Assembly: GCF_047675955.1 (NCBI RefSeq)
Contig: NC_132911.1
Coordinates: 75,487,133 to 75,551,132 of the forward strand
Source: Chlorocebus sabaeus
Taxonomy: Eukaryota > Chordata > Mammalia > Primates > Cercopithecidae
DNA: 64,000 nucleotides
Direction of reading: 5' to 3'
This document shows, one piece after another, positions 44,311 through 56,735 of this stretch. Below the pieces are notes generated by a model. The model saw nothing but the letters and a program-made list of their open reading frames with translations, was not told the DNA's origin and did no database searches. The position numbers and the translations under genes are program-made. Position 1 is the first letter of the stretch, and each line of letters starts with the position of its first letter.

Positions 44311-46039
44311 TGTGATTTTTCCACCAAACTCCTTTTGGATACTACAAACATAACACAGTGTACTAAATCAGAAGTTAGCATTTCTGGATCAGAAAAGAAA
44401 GCCCCATTTTTTGTTTAAAAATTTAAAATAGAATCCACTGGATCGTTAACACAGCATCAGCGTTTCTTCTCAAAAAGCCCAAGTTTCAAGTTCAGAAGCA
44501 TCAAGCCAAATTATATATTTTAGAAATCTCACACTTAAGAGAGATATCATAGAATTCCACTTAGAAAAAGAAATGCAATATTAGACAGTATATGTCATTT
44601 GTGTATCCACAAAGTAAATATAAATACATAAATAATAAAAATACAAAATAATTTATGTATTCATAAAATATTATGAAGGTGAAGAAAAGGAAATTAGGTG
44701 ATAGGAAATTCCATTTTCAATTAATTTAGTTAAACCAATCATATTTCATTCCCTCTTACAGAACTAAACTGATTTTATGATAAATTTTAAGCATTTACTT
44801 TTTTTTCCCCTTGGTCATCTTTCTTATCATCAAACTTCTGGTTTGTAGTGGTTTGGATAGTTACGGAAATGCCTGATGTATATCATGGACACTGACTTCT
44901 TTCCATTGATAAGGGACACCATCAGCTGGCACGCAAGGCAGCTTGACACATATATAACCCCACCTCCTCCTCCCTCGGTGCCTATTCTCCACTTCCCTGA
45001 TCTTTCCTTCCAACCTCCTTGCCAGATGGAGTAGTAGTTTACCAGCAGGAGGGAACCCCATCCTGTGACTGCTTCTATGCAAGAACACTGGATATAGAAC
45101 AAAAAGTTGTCTACTCTTCAGTAGTTGTCAAGCCGAACCCAAGGTAAATGAGCCCTTTTCATTTTGTGGTGGGAATAACTCTCCAAGAGTTAGAGAGGAA
45201 GTTTAATTTGCTTTTAGTAAGAGCTAATCTGCAATTCCTCACTTTTCATTATAGCAGAGTAATTTTCAAAATATATCCTGCCATACCAAAATACAGATCA
45301 AATGAAAGCAGGACACTGCCTCCATTTATTTGTTGCCGTCTTTACTGAGCCTGGTGGAGGCTGAAGTCTCAGTCTTTTGTGCAGCAACCCACTACAAAGT
45401 TTGCCAGCACAATGCCATGTGATAGAAAGGATTTTTAATCTGATTGTGGGTTTCCAGTCATATTTGAAAAGTAAAAATTTATGATTTTTTTCAATTAATC
45501 TATCTTGCAGTTTGGTGAACAAAGAACAACTTAACTTCTGCAAGACCATATTTGTTTGATTTTTCCTTGAAAATACACAGTGTAATACCTCAAGTCTGCC
45601 TAATTAATTGGAAGTCACTCAGTTGGACTTTATGCTCAAATTTTTCCTTTTTCTTTCCCAGAGGCAGGCATACTTTTCATTCTAAAATGAAAAGCTGTTA
45701 ATGACTGAATCCAAATACAACCCCAGTGTCTCCAAGAATATTTTAGATTATCTAGTGGTAATCTTTTCTGGACTGTACCAGCAGCTTAAAAGTTATGAAC
45801 ATGAACTCCTACCAGAGTTTAACCAAGTAGCTACTTCAGTGCATTTTCACAGGTGAAAGAACATTGTTCATGAGCTAGGACTTACAGCAGTATCTATTAG
45901 TGATCATTTTAACTATGAAGAATACACAGTATTGGTCTTGGCTCCCTTGACAACTAAGTCTGAAGCAATATTTTTTTTGATATATAGTTTTCCTATTATG
46001 GGTATCTTGTAACCAAGAGCAGAATTCCAGTTCATACTG
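44311..46039. other. Unassigned DNA
   Basis: No gene recognised. The overlapping minus-strand frames near 44.83-45.10 kb show no family features. Confidence 0.5.
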
Positions 46040-46420
46040 TTGACCACCAAAATGCTGATTCACTTATTGTACTACAGAATGCCTATTCTATGTCAGAACT
46101 GTGCTAGGTACTGGGCTATTTGGGTATATCAGATGGCAGAGTTGCTGCAGTACCTAGGGACCTCTGAAAATAGAACAACCTGACTTGTATTAAAAGGGAT
46201 TAATCAAGATTCTTCTCTGCCTGGGCCATCATGTCTGGCAGTTCTATGAAATGCTGTGACAGCCTATCGACTTACCTGTAATAAATTTGGAAAGGGAGCC
46301 ATTGAGTCCCCGATTCACTCATTTACTTGAAATATCTGGATGCCAACTTTGGACCAGGCACTGTTCTAGGTCCCAGGGCCATTCCTCTTGCAGAACCTGC
46401 ACTCCATAGCCTTACATTTA
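46040..46420 (-). mobile_element. L2 3'-end pieces, antisense (46040-46170 and 46310-46420)
   Basis: Two separate terminal L2-like phrases occur: 'cctattctatgtcagaactg' with 'tgctaggtactgggct', and 'attcactcatttacttgaaa' with 'ggcactgttctaggtcccag'. These are either two copies or one broken one. Confidence 0.5.
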
Positions 46421-46965
46421 ATAGCATTTTATCAAGATGATTTTCTACAGACTCAAGAGAGGTTGAAAAGACCTTGAATTGTCTGAAGCCATGAACTGTT
46501 ATTTGTACTGATTCTATTAGTGATATCTGTTGGTACATATAGTATAAGGAAAAATCATTTAGGAAGCCATCCCTCTGCTTTCTGAGACATATGGATGTAT
46601 AGTTCCATTGACTAAGGCTTGGTTATGTGCCAGTGGAAATATCCAATTTGAAGACTGAAGCCAGGCCTGCAGAGTCACCAGAGGACTTCATCAGGGGCAA
46701 GGCCATCTCTCTGCAAGGGCTCCAAGAGCTCCAGCTACCCCTGCTCCCAAACACACACAGGTCTGCTCCAGCACTGAAACATTGGGTAGGAAGCTGTGAC
46801 AAGGGCAGGAGGGCATTTAGTAGATGGATTACATTTGCAAATATTCCTTAAAAAGCAACAGGGAGCTTGAGGCTGATGGGCAGTAATTTTTATTGCATTT
46901 ATTATCATTCTGGGCAAAATAAAAAGTAATGTGAGAAACCCTGATTTATAAAAGGACTTTGTGAT
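46421..46965. other. Unassigned DNA
   Basis: No feature recognised. Confidence 0.5.
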
Positions 46966-46969
46966 CACA

Positions 46970-47170
46970 GCAGTCTAAGTTCTCATTCTGACTACACTGC
47001 CTGCCCCCTGAGCACTCCAAGCAACCTCCGTCATCTCTGAGTCTCCATTCTGTATGGAACATGAAAACTATGGTGCCTACACCTTCAGGTTTTTCTGAGT
47101 AAGTCAGGATAAAGTGCCTATCTTGGTGCCTAATACAAAGTAGGGGCTCAAATGTGTTACAAATCTGCCC
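46970..47170 (-). repeat. MIR, antisense
   Basis: 'aacctccgtcatctctgagt' then 'ctccattctgtatgga' and 'gtgcctatcttggtgcctaa' with 'tacaaagtaggggctcaaat' follow the reverse MIR order. Confidence 0.65.
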
Positions 47171-47499
47171 CTTTCACACTTTATATAGTGTAATTTTGTG
47201 CCTTTATGGATGACTGAGAAGTAACACAGCATATCCACATCAGAGTTCTGTAGCGTACAGTAATGTGAAAATCTCAATATACTCATTTGCCCTGTTAAAT
47301 CATTCTACTAATGATCACGTTCTGTGTGAAAGGCACTGTTTCAAAGAGGACAACTGACATCAAGATTTGTGTTCTCACACAGTCATTTAATCCCAGATCT
47401 GTACTATTTTTAGGCAAAGCTTTGAATCAATTGCTTACCAAGGATATTTGAAGAAAAAAAACAGATTTTCTTCTACACTTCCTATATATGTCCATTTTC

Positions 47500-47805
47500 T
47501 TTTGTTTGTTTTGTTTTGTTTTTCTGAGACTGAGTCTTGCTCTGTTTCCCAGGCTGGAGTGCAGTGGTGCAATCTGGGCTCACTGCAACTTCCACCTCCT
47601 TGGTTCATGCGATTCTCCTGCCTCAGCCTCCCGAGAAGCTGGGACTACAGGTGCTTGCCACCATGCCCAGCTAATTTTTGTATTTTTAGTAGAGACGGGG
47701 TTTCACCATGTTGGCCAGGATGGTCTCCATCTCCTGACCTTGTGATCTGCCCGCCTTGGCCTCCCAAAGTGCTGGGATTAAAGGCATGAGCCACCACACC
47801 CAGCC
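47500..47805 (-). mobile_element. AluS-type, antisense
   Basis: A (GTTTT)n tail leads into 'gagactgagtcttgctctgt', and both monomers are complete to 'ccaccacacccagcc'. Overlapping reading frames through it are the usual Alu-derived artefacts. Confidence 0.96.
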
Positions 47806-48799
47806 TGTTCAATTTGTTTTTAAGAGGCAGGATTCCAATCTCACAGTCAGAAAATGTGGTGTTCAGGGTAGCAGTTATAATACTGTGACTATAATTCTCA
47901 AGCCATAAATTGACATGTGGTCTGACAAGCATAAAGTATACTTCTGGAGACAGTGGGATAGAATATTTGAAATCAGAACTGGAAAATTTGGGACATATGA
48001 AGGCTATAAATAGTGGGCAGAGACTGAGCTGGTTCCAGCAGAGACTTGATTCCTACTGAGAACCACATAATTAGCCAGCCCCCATTTGTTACACGTATAA
48101 ATACTGGTACATAAGACAGGCAATTTAAACCAGCAGGGTAAACAAGTCATGCCTGTGCCAGAGGGCTGCCTGGCACACACACTGTTCTTCCCAGAGGTCT
48201 GCAAAGCCCTGTGCAGGATGAAGCTGCCTTTGAGGAATTGACAATTCAGCTGGGAAATAAAGCCAGCACACTGATACTGAGAACTAAACACACCCATACA
48301 CTGCAGTGTGTTCACTGACATGAAATGGTTGATCTTCACTGGTGCTTCCTCCTACATGAGGGTGACTTTACACAAGAGATTTTAAGACATCCATGCTTCT
48401 TCCCAGTGGGAGAAACTACCTTCTGCTCAAATCCATTAAGAAGTCACTTCTCCTACCTAGGCTGACAAAACAATACTGGGATTAGAGCAAGATAGAGAGC
48501 TGGAGCCGGGAGTAATAGCAGGCAGCAGGCACTTCACAGAGCATCTTTCAGGGGGATTATCCTTCTTTGTTACTTTCACATTATTATTAGGAATAATGGA
48601 TAGCATCTCTCTACAAAATATAAGAACACTGATGCAAGACTTTGACTGTTCCAACACAGAATGACAATCAACAGGAAATGTGTGGGGCACAAACTTATCG
48701 AAATCATGATCTAAACAATCCCCATGGTGAAACTATGAAGATGAAGGAGGTTGCTCGGAATGCTCCGGTGGCAGGCAGTGTAGTCATAGTTGGTGCCTA
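47806..48799. other. Unassigned DNA
   Basis: No gene recognised. 48110-48300 has weak reverse-L2 character ('cctttgaggaattgacaatt'). Confidence 0.5.
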
Positions 48800-49010
48800 T
48801 TAGACACTCTAAGAGCCTTGAATATGTCCTCTCTTAATCTCAACAATCCCTACTGTCATCTCATCTTTTACAGGGAATGGCATTGAGGCTGAGAGACATG
48901 AAGAGACACCTGCTCAAGTTCACACAACTTCCAGTAAACTGTACAGCCCCAAATTGAATGTAAGTCTTCCAACTCCATGACTCTAAACATAACACCCAGC
49001 AAGAGGAAAC
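48800..49010 (+). repeat. MIR
   Basis: 'ctcttaatctcaacaatccc', 'gaatggcattgaggctgaga', 'caagttcacacaacttccag' and 'tccaactccatgactctaaa' follow MIR order. Confidence 0.7.
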
Positions 49011-49089
49011 ATTTTGTAAAAGGACTCATCCATTTCCAGCGAAGAACCAGAGCAGAGACTATTCTCTCAGCCTTATGGCTCCTCACCAC

Positions 49090-49230
49090 ACAAGCATCAG
49101 AATCACTAAGGAACATCTTGGAAATATTGATGCTTGGGGCCCATCCTGCAATTTCTGATTCAGGGACCTGAGCGTGGGCCTGGGTCTCTGGATTTTGAAA
49201 AAGCTCCTCAGCCTATGCTGGTGATTTTCC
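49090..49230 (+). mobile_element. MER5-like hAT fragment
   Basis: 'agcatcagaatcactaagga', 'gatgcttggggcccatcctg' and 'aatttctgattcagggacct' resemble MER5A/B. Confidence 0.65.
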
Positions 49231-51584
49231 TACAAACCTGTTAAAAACTTGGACAAACCCCACTCTATCTGGCTGAGTTTCCATTTATTTCTTAGTGAGA
49301 AGGATTACAAGTCAGCATCTAATGTTACTATTTAGTATTTGTTGGTTGCCAAGTGTAAGTCCACCTCTGATGAACATGCAGGAATGGCCAAATAGCTCTA
49401 ATTTCTTGGTAATGGTTCAGGCATTCCCCAAACAATTTTAAGTTTTTCATAAAATTCCATAAATTTCATAAAACTCTCTAGTTGACACCTAGAGATTTTA
49501 TATTAGGTTGATGTCTACTCTGGGTGACACATTCTTGACTACTGTAATAAACTAACATCAAAGTAAGTCCAAACCAGGCTAAAGGGCACTCTCACAGAAT
49601 GCACTCAGGTTGGCCAAGTTTGTGAAAAACTAGAGGCAAGAAACAGCAGCCAATGGGGTAGGTATAGCTATGCAAACACTATGCAAACACAACTCAGGTG
49701 GTTTTTGCTAAATGGAATATGTAAATTTAAACATATGGCATACATACTTCCACTAACAGCAAATTCCAAGAATACTAATCTCTACAAATTACACAAAATG
49801 GGAAGGTATATAGGATGAAGAAAATGAGTCCATTTCCAAAACCTTCATTTGAAATTTTTTGGTCTTCTACCATGGAGATGGGTATGAAAGAAAAACATCG
49901 GACCAAAATATTCAACTCCATATTCTGTAAAGCTCAAACTTCAGGAGTTATCTATTGTTTAATGTCTTTAACTCCATTCCTACTGAAGAATGGAGTTAAA
50001 CATGGTACACTGGGCTCTTGGCTCAATGCTGGAAAAGAGAATGGTACCAAGGACAACTTATATTTCTGACCTGTCTCTGCTGCTCAGTGGCTTAGGTAAA
50101 GATTTGACCTCGATGCCTCCATTTCTCAATCTGAAAATCTGAGAGGAAGGAGGAGGAATGTTGGTAGATGAGAAGCACCACATTTGTACTATACTTATGT
50201 TCTAATTGCAAACTACCCACAGCTATGTATATTCTGTTTTATGTACTTTATAAGAGTCAGATGTGGAATTCCCTGTGGCGGTGGTTATTTTAACTCTCTA
50301 GAAACTTGAAGGCAAGTAAGAACTAAAAAGAAACTCAAGAAATAGACCTTAAAAATTAAACATTTTGAATATTTTCGTTCCTAATTTGTAAAGAAGTAGA
50401 GTACAGACTCTTCTCAGTGGAGTGCTTTCAAGTGATCCTAATCACATGCATGTGCAAAGCCATCAGTGAAGTCTAGATGTGCAATTAAATGCCTAATTTT
50501 GCTTAAAGAGCCCTGCATTCTTTACTCCCTGACTACACCCTCAGGAAAACACACAGTAGCCTTCTCTCTTGAGTACTGGTTCTTTAAAGTGTTTATATGC
50601 CATGAAAGTACAACTATGTGTCCAATTAGGGGTGCAATTGCTAGGCTGAATCATGAAACTCAGCTTTAGCCCCCACCGTGCTGGCTAACTCTCCAGATCC
50701 TAGTTACCAACCTGAAGGGGCATGTTAGTCAGCTTCCTCTCTCATCCTGGGACTCGGTGAGAAGCAATAGATTCTTTCATTCTTTGCCAGTCTTTGAAAT
50801 GTTATGAGGGAGAAAAAGTCAAACCAATGGTTTTATAGTGCTCTTTTAGAGGGGTTTTATATAGTCCCCAACTAAATGATTAAAAACTATCATCAGATAT
50901 TGCCCTACTGATGTGGAAAGAGATAAATATGGTAGGGAATAAGGAAAGAAAAATAGGAACTCTTCCTTTAATTCTGTCTCTTTCTACAAATCCTGATCAA
51001 GCCCATTTTCAGTCTGTTGAAGATAGACTGTGGATTACCAAGATAGACCCACTGCTAGGGACCTATAGCATATGTTCTCAAAAGGTTGTGCAGTAAGAAT
51101 TTAGAATATTCTCCATTTAGAAATCATAGATAAATCTCTTTCATCAAAGGTTTTATATTGGCCATCCCTTTCCTTAAGTAACTGCCAAATCAGGTCAGGG
51201 CCACTGGTGGAATGGGCTGGATGAGAAAGATCAGCACCACGGGTTAGATACCCCACTCCACAGGGCAACCAAGAAGAACAGGGCCCAATGGTGGATAAGA
51301 GGAAGAAGTCTGGACATGGAGGTGGGTGTGTACAGAGGTTTCTGAGGAGCAGGCAGGGGGAATAAGGGAAAGAAAAGGAGAACTGCTGCCAAGCAACATA
51401 TAACAGCTATGGGAGTGAGGTGCAGAGCTTCAAGCTCTAGGGAACCACTGGGAAATGGCTGATGGGATTCCTTGTATTTCTTCTTTGGTTCCTCATATCC
51501 TTTGATTCCTTGTATTCAGCTTTTCCTCTGGGATTTCCTCTTGGCCATGAGAAACCAGACAAAAACCCAGGCTTTGGGACCTTT
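49231..51584. other. Unassigned DNA with one MIR-like patch
   Basis: No gene recognised over about 2.3 kb. 50060-50150 has a faint antisense MIR ('ctccatttctcaatctgaaa'). Confidence 0.5.
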
Positions 51585-51780
51585 TGCCTAAACTTTTACT
51601 GTACTCCTACTATGTGTCAGGTGTTGATTATAGTAGTAGGTGTTGATAATACAACAGTAAACCAGTTGATGAAAGTAATGGTCAGGAGGAGATCTAATGA
51701 GATGCTTGGACTCAGGGCATCTATTACTTCTACAGACTCAGGGCATCTTTCAGCAGATTCTAAAGTCTAGAATGACATGT
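51585..51780 (-). mobile_element. L2 3' part, antisense
   Basis: 'tgtactcctactatgtgtca' then 'ggtgttgataatacaacagt' and 'aaaccagttgatgaaag' is the reverse L2 terminus. Confidence 0.5.
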
Positions 51781-52925
51781 AAGTGATTTCAGTTGGAAGA
51801 ATCCATGTTCTGTTGGAACAGAGCTCCAGCAGGCAAGTCTGGACCCAGACTTACTGGTGTATGTTTATTTCTCTTCTCTCTTGTTTGTCCAGGCTGCTGC
51901 ATTTCTACATTCCCAGTCTACTCAAAAAAAAAAAAAAAAAAAAAAATAGTTTTAACATGTCTTGCCTCATTTCTAGTTGGCAGAGCAAAAATTTCAGCTA
52001 TTGATATTTCATGCCTCACAATAAACCAGGGCTTGACCTCTCACTGGCAAGTTGTCCCTTTTTGTGTGGTGGGCACACAGCTCTCTGGGCTTATCCTGCA
52101 GATTCTATCCTTGCTCTTGCCAGAATAGCTCTGTGTGACTCTGTCATGACTGGCTCATGAGCCAAACAGTTGAAGTGGTGAAACATCAGCAGCCCCAGAC
52201 CCCTCAGAGAGATGCAGTTGTTATGCCTCAACAGAAAAGAAATAAATCAAATAAATCATATTTGAAGTAAATCAAAATAATTATTTGGAATTTATCCTTC
52301 TCATCGAAAATATGCCACCTTGGTATAAAGTATTAATAATACGGCAAGGATCAAAGATCATTGTCTTTCTTTTGATACTTGGAATTGTGAATGACAAATG
52401 GATATGATTTCTATTGACAGAGAGGGAAGGGACAGGCTAGATAGTGGCTTGGTTTTACGGAAACCAGCGAAGTGCTGGGCAAACCCTTTTGTTTTTGAAG
52501 GTTATAATTATTGGTTATTAGTGGATCTAACATTCATATGATTTTTTTCCCAACTAAAATATTGAGTCATGATAGTTACGTGGCTTCCATTAAACTGAAG
52601 AAGACATAGAGCTGGAGAAATCCCACAGAGCTGAAACTTAACTAGTGTAATAGGAAATCTGTCCCACAAATGCTACAAGGCAGAATGCTAAAGTGGAGGT
52701 ATTTAGTGCCTGGGAAGTCAGAATCATCTAGACCTCAATTCTGTCTTAAAACTTTACCCCACCTTAAATATCCAATGGGTTTAAAAGGACTGAGAAATAC
52801 TTGGGGTACCCTGATACACTATGACAAACAGGCAGCCAACAGCCCTAATACTGCCCCTAGCATGTCAAAGGCTCCCTCCAGGTCCTCATTCTCTCCCCTT
52901 TATATATCACTCAGTAGTTTCCTAC
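51781..52925. other. Unassigned DNA with a poly(A) run
   Basis: A run of 23 A (51924-51946) has no SINE body before it. Nothing else recognised. Confidence 0.5.
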
Positions 52926-52929
52926 TGCT

Positions 52930-53700
52930 CTCTCACTCTTAGTATTTCCTCCTCCTCACAGATGCATGTGTCACAGTAATCTTCTAAAAGCCAGCTTCTG
53001 TTCTTGGCACCCACTTGTCCAACGCCCTCAAGGGCTCCTTTTTAATAATAGCAATTGTAGTGTCTATCACTTTACTAGGTTTCAATGCTGTGCCTTATTT
53101 TCATTTTCACAATGATACTATAAAGCAGGAGGTATTTCTTCCTTTCATTTGATAAACAGGCATGAACAAATCCTCACCAAAATAAGCAATGAGAAAACCA
53201 AAGATCAGAGAGTTTGAGCAATCTTGCTAAAATAAGCCCTCCTTTTAGTCTTTACACATGGATCTATCCAGTTTGAAAGGTGGGATCTCTCTAGTCCTCC
53301 AGACTATCCCATTAGGATAAAAAAAAAAAATACACACAATTTCTTTGGCATTCAAGGCCCTCTAGAATTTAGTTCTAATAGATCTCTTCAGTTGGATATA
53401 TCCATATCCTATGATTTGGTCAGAAAAAAATTACATGAAGTTTCCTAGAAATGTCCAGCCCATCCTGTGTCTGGGCCTTTTATTCTGGTCTTACCTCCTA
53501 AAATGCTTCTCCCCATCGAAATTCTGCCCATCAGTCTGAGTTGTGAAATGCTAAGGCTAAAAATCTACCTTTGCCACCAAGCCTTCCTCAAAAGTACACT
53601 GCACCACTAACACACCAACTAGAAGTGACTTCTCCCTCCTCTGCCTCCCAAAGGGCCTTGTGACAGTCTCTCATGGAGTGTGTGACACGTATGAGCCTCT
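52930..53700 (+). mobile_element. L2, interrupted by a MIR
   Basis: L2 text at 52930-53045 ('cacagtaatcttctaaaagc', 'acgccctcaagggctccttt') resumes at about 53330 ('ttctttggcattcaaggccc', 'tctggtcttacctcctaaaa', 'tttgccaccaagccttcctc'). The break is filled by the MIR at 53046-53260. Confidence 0.6.
53046..53260 (+). repeat. MIR inserted in L2
   Basis: 'tagcaattgtagtgtctatc', 'ttttcacaatgatactataa', 'agcaggaggtatttcttcct' and 'agatcagagagtttgagcaa' are MIR-like in order. Confidence 0.55.
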
Positions 53701-53728
53701 CAAAAGTGTGTCTGTGACACGTATGAGC
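53681..53728 (+). repeat. 16-bp direct repeat, spacing 32
   Basis: TGTGACACGTATGAGC occurs at 53681-53696 and 53713-53728. A short local duplication at the end of an L2 copy. Confidence 0.9.
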
Positions 53729-54344
53729 ATGATCACAAGCTTTGAAGTCAGAGTTCAATTCCTTGTTTTTCCACTTACTACTTAAACCCCAGGACTTTGT
53801 CCCTACGTCACTGTCCTCTACCATTATAGGAATTCAATTACATAACAAATGGAAAATGCTCAGCACAACCTGCCAAGGAGCAAATTTTCAAACATCTATC
53901 ATTGTTATTCTTAAAATGACTCGTATCCATGCATTATTTCTTCTTTTGTCATAAGGTTGTTGAAGAGGGGAACTACCTTACTCAGTCTTCTAGCCATGCT
54001 GTGCTTAGTGCTGCATGGTAAGGTTTGATGAATGAAAAATAGACATGATGGCACTTCCAATCTAATCTCAGAACCTTTACACTGCAAAGGGATACCAAAA
54101 TTCCATGTAATTATACAGTACAATTGCAGCACATAAATAATGAGGCAGCAAGGGTTTAATGTGTTCCTGGGTTATTGTTGTGTCTACTTAACTCAGATGA
54201 GTAGCATCCAAGGTCTATGAAGCCATAGCCACAGTTAAAGGAGAGATAAATGCTCAAAATGCACCTCCCACTCTCTGTACGTGGAAGAAGAGCTTACCAT
54301 GCTTGAGGAGAATGGCAGCAGCAGGAGAAGTATCATAGGAGGAG
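53729..54344. other. Unassigned DNA
   Basis: No feature recognised. A MIR-like phrase ('aagctttgaagtcagagttc') lies at its start. Confidence 0.45.
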
Positions 54345-54580
54345 GAGGAATAGCAGCTGATATTTATTGAATATTTAAATAGGTACCTGACAGTAGCTTA
54401 AACATGTGTGTTAACTCATTGAATCCTCATGACAGTCATTTGAGATAGCCACTAGTCTCCCATTTTTAGATGAAGAAACTAAGGTAGAGAAAAGTTAAAT
54501 AACTTCTACAATCTCAGAGGAAGTGGTAGAACAGGGATTTGAACCAGGACCCATGCATTCAATAGCTATCCTCTATATAT
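54345..54580 (+). repeat. MIR, nearly full length
   Basis: 'agctgatatttattgaatat', 'aactcattgaatcctcatga', 'tttttagatgaagaaactaa' and 'gaacagggatttgaaccagg' follow the consensus with few gaps. Confidence 0.88.
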
Positions 54581-55403
54581 CACAGGAGCAGTATGGACAT
54601 TGTGCTGTTCCCTTCCAAGGGATCAGTCCAGCCAGAACTCAGCAGAGAGAGCTGTGCCTGATCACCACTCATCACGTTTACAAGGCTACTTCCTCTAGTA
54701 GACCCAAACGCCATAGAATCTGTGCTTTTACTCTGGGAGGGATAGAAAGAATATTGACATGAGAGAATAATATCTACTTTTAAAAGCCCATACTTACATG
54801 TTTGCAAAGTCAGTTTGAAGCCCATGAAGATGTCTGGGACAAAATGACCAACATGGGTAGAGCTACAGGTAAAACCCTGGCACTGTGAGCCTTCTGAAGA
54901 GTTCATGCGGGGAGGCAAAGCAGGTACAAGCTGACACTAAACAATAAAGAGAAGCAGCCTTGCTCCTGGATTGATTTCTTCAGGAAAACAAATACAAGCA
55001 ATTTGACGAAAGTGTCTCTAAAAGTTACCATTGCTTTAGGCATCCACAACTTGGACAATGAGACCATTTATGTTGCAAAATTAATATTAAAATTGCTACC
55101 TAAACTAGTTAAACATAACGAGAGTGCCTTTGGACTGAAACCATGAGAAAAAAAATAGATCCACATAAAAGAAGCCCAGAATGGCTGAGACTATTCATTA
55201 GCATTGCTTTTACATAAATCACCCAATTATTGAAGGGCCAGAGGCTACCATATTCTGAAGCATGAGGCTAATCAATTCAGGAGGAAGGAATTTTGCAAAC
55301 CTTTCTTGAGTTTGCCACATCCTAGGCTGTGGTGAATCTTTGCTGTTTCACTAAATATATAATAGGTTGACATTCTGCCTAAAGGATGGTCTGTGTGCCA
55401 GAG
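54581..55403. other. Unassigned DNA
   Basis: No gene or repeat recognised. Short frames on both strands lack family features. Confidence 0.5.
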
Positions 55404-55408
55404 TGGGT

Positions 55409-55774
55409 TCGATATGGTTTGGCTCTGTGTCCCCAAGTGAATCTCATCTTGTAGCTCCCATAATTCCTATGAGTTACAGGAGGGACCCAGTGGGAGATGA
55501 CTGAATCGTGGGGGCGGGTCTTTCCCATGCTGTTCTTGTGATAGTGAATGGGTCTCAGGGAATCTGATGGCTTTAAAAACAGGAGTCTCCCTACACAAGC
55601 TCTTTTTGCCTGCTGCCATCCATGTATGATGTGACTTGCTCATCCTTGCCTTCCTCCATGACTGAGGTTTCTGCAGACATGTGGAACTGTGAGTTCTCCA
55701 TTAAACCTCTTTCCTTTGTAAGTTGCCTAGTCCTAGGTATGTCTTTATCAGCAGTGTAAAAATGGACTAACACA
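55409..55774 (+). mobile_element. MaLR solo LTR (MSTA/THE1-like)
   Basis: Starts 'cgatatggtttggctctgtg' (the usual first TG is changed), with 'agggacccagtgggagatga', 'cgtgggggcgggtctttccc', 'cttgtgatagtgaatgggtc', 'ccattaaacctctttccttt' and the end 'ctaacaca'. The 5-bp target duplication gggtt flanks it (55404-55408 and 55775-55779). No internal sequence, so it is a solo LTR left by recombination. Confidence 0.95.
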
Positions 55775-55981
55775 GGGTTTATAGGATGAGTGCTTGGTTA
55801 CCATTTCAAGCATGCAGAAAGAAGGCACTGGCCTGACAATTTCAGTCACTAATTTAGGTCAATTCCTTCTTTCATCCCATTGGCCCTAGAACATGCATTC
55901 CAAACAAGGGTGATAAAGAAGGGAAAAACTGCCTTGGACAATGAGAAAATTTGTATTATTTTTAAGTATAAAGCACAGATA

Positions 55982-56250
55982 AGCCAGGTGCAGTGGCCCA
56001 CGCCTGTAATCCCAACACTTTGGGAGGCCAAGGTGGGTAGATCACTAGCTTGGCAACATGGTGAAACCCAGTCTGTACTAAAAGTATAAATATTAGCCAA
56101 GCATGGTGGCAGGTGCCAGTGATTGCAGCTACTCAAGAAGCTGAGGCAGGGGAATTGCTTGAAACCAGGAGGTGGAGGTTGCAGTGAGCCGAGATCATGC
56201 CACTCCACTCCAGCCTGGGCGACAATGCAAGACTGTCTCAAAAAAATAAT
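55982..56250 (+). mobile_element. AluS-type with target-site duplication
   Basis: Begins 'agccaggtgcagtggcccac' and has both monomers, with a short deletion around the 'gtcaggagttcgagacc' part, and an A-rich tail. The direct repeat 'taaagcacagata' stands on both sides. Confidence 0.95.
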
Positions 56251-56619
56251 TAAAGCACAGATATACACACAGTACATAGACAGATATAGAGCATCTGTAG
56301 TATTAAAATTCCATAGTTGATAAAATCATTAGGAAAAAAAATCTACAAAAGCTACTTAGCAGGAGCAAAAGTGAGAAAAAAGGTTGCAAAGCCCTGCCAT
56401 TGAACCTAGGAAACAAAAAGAGGTGATCGTTCTGAGTAGCAGGGCTTATTGGGAAGTAAGAAACATTTCATAGTCCTCAAAGACACACTTAAATAAGGAA
56501 GATTTTTTTTTTTTTTTTTTTATTGTTTTCCCATTCACGATCAATAGGAAAGTTCATCTGGTCTCGTGGGGTTTTGACCCCATTTCATTTTTTGCTTTAA
56601 ATGTTATAGTTCGAAGAAC
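56251..56619. other. Unassigned DNA with a T run
   Basis: A T homopolymer at about 56504-56521 stands without an adjoining SINE. No gene seen. Confidence 0.5.
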
Positions 56620-56735
56620 AACAAAGATAGAGTGGGAAAGGCTGAGGATTTTGAGTAACACAAATCTGTGTTTAAATCTTGGGTTCTGGAACCAGCTCTG
56701 AATCCTTGAATGAGACTCTTAATCTCCATAATATG
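56620..56735 (-). repeat. MIR fragment, antisense
   Basis: 'aaatcttgggttctggaacc' and 'ttgaatgagactcttaatct' with 'ccataatatg' recall reverse MIR. Moderate decay. Confidence 0.5.

Noticed and set aside
55849..56277. 142-codon open frame on the minus strand
   Set aside because: It is the antisense translation of the Alu at 55982-56250 plus flank.
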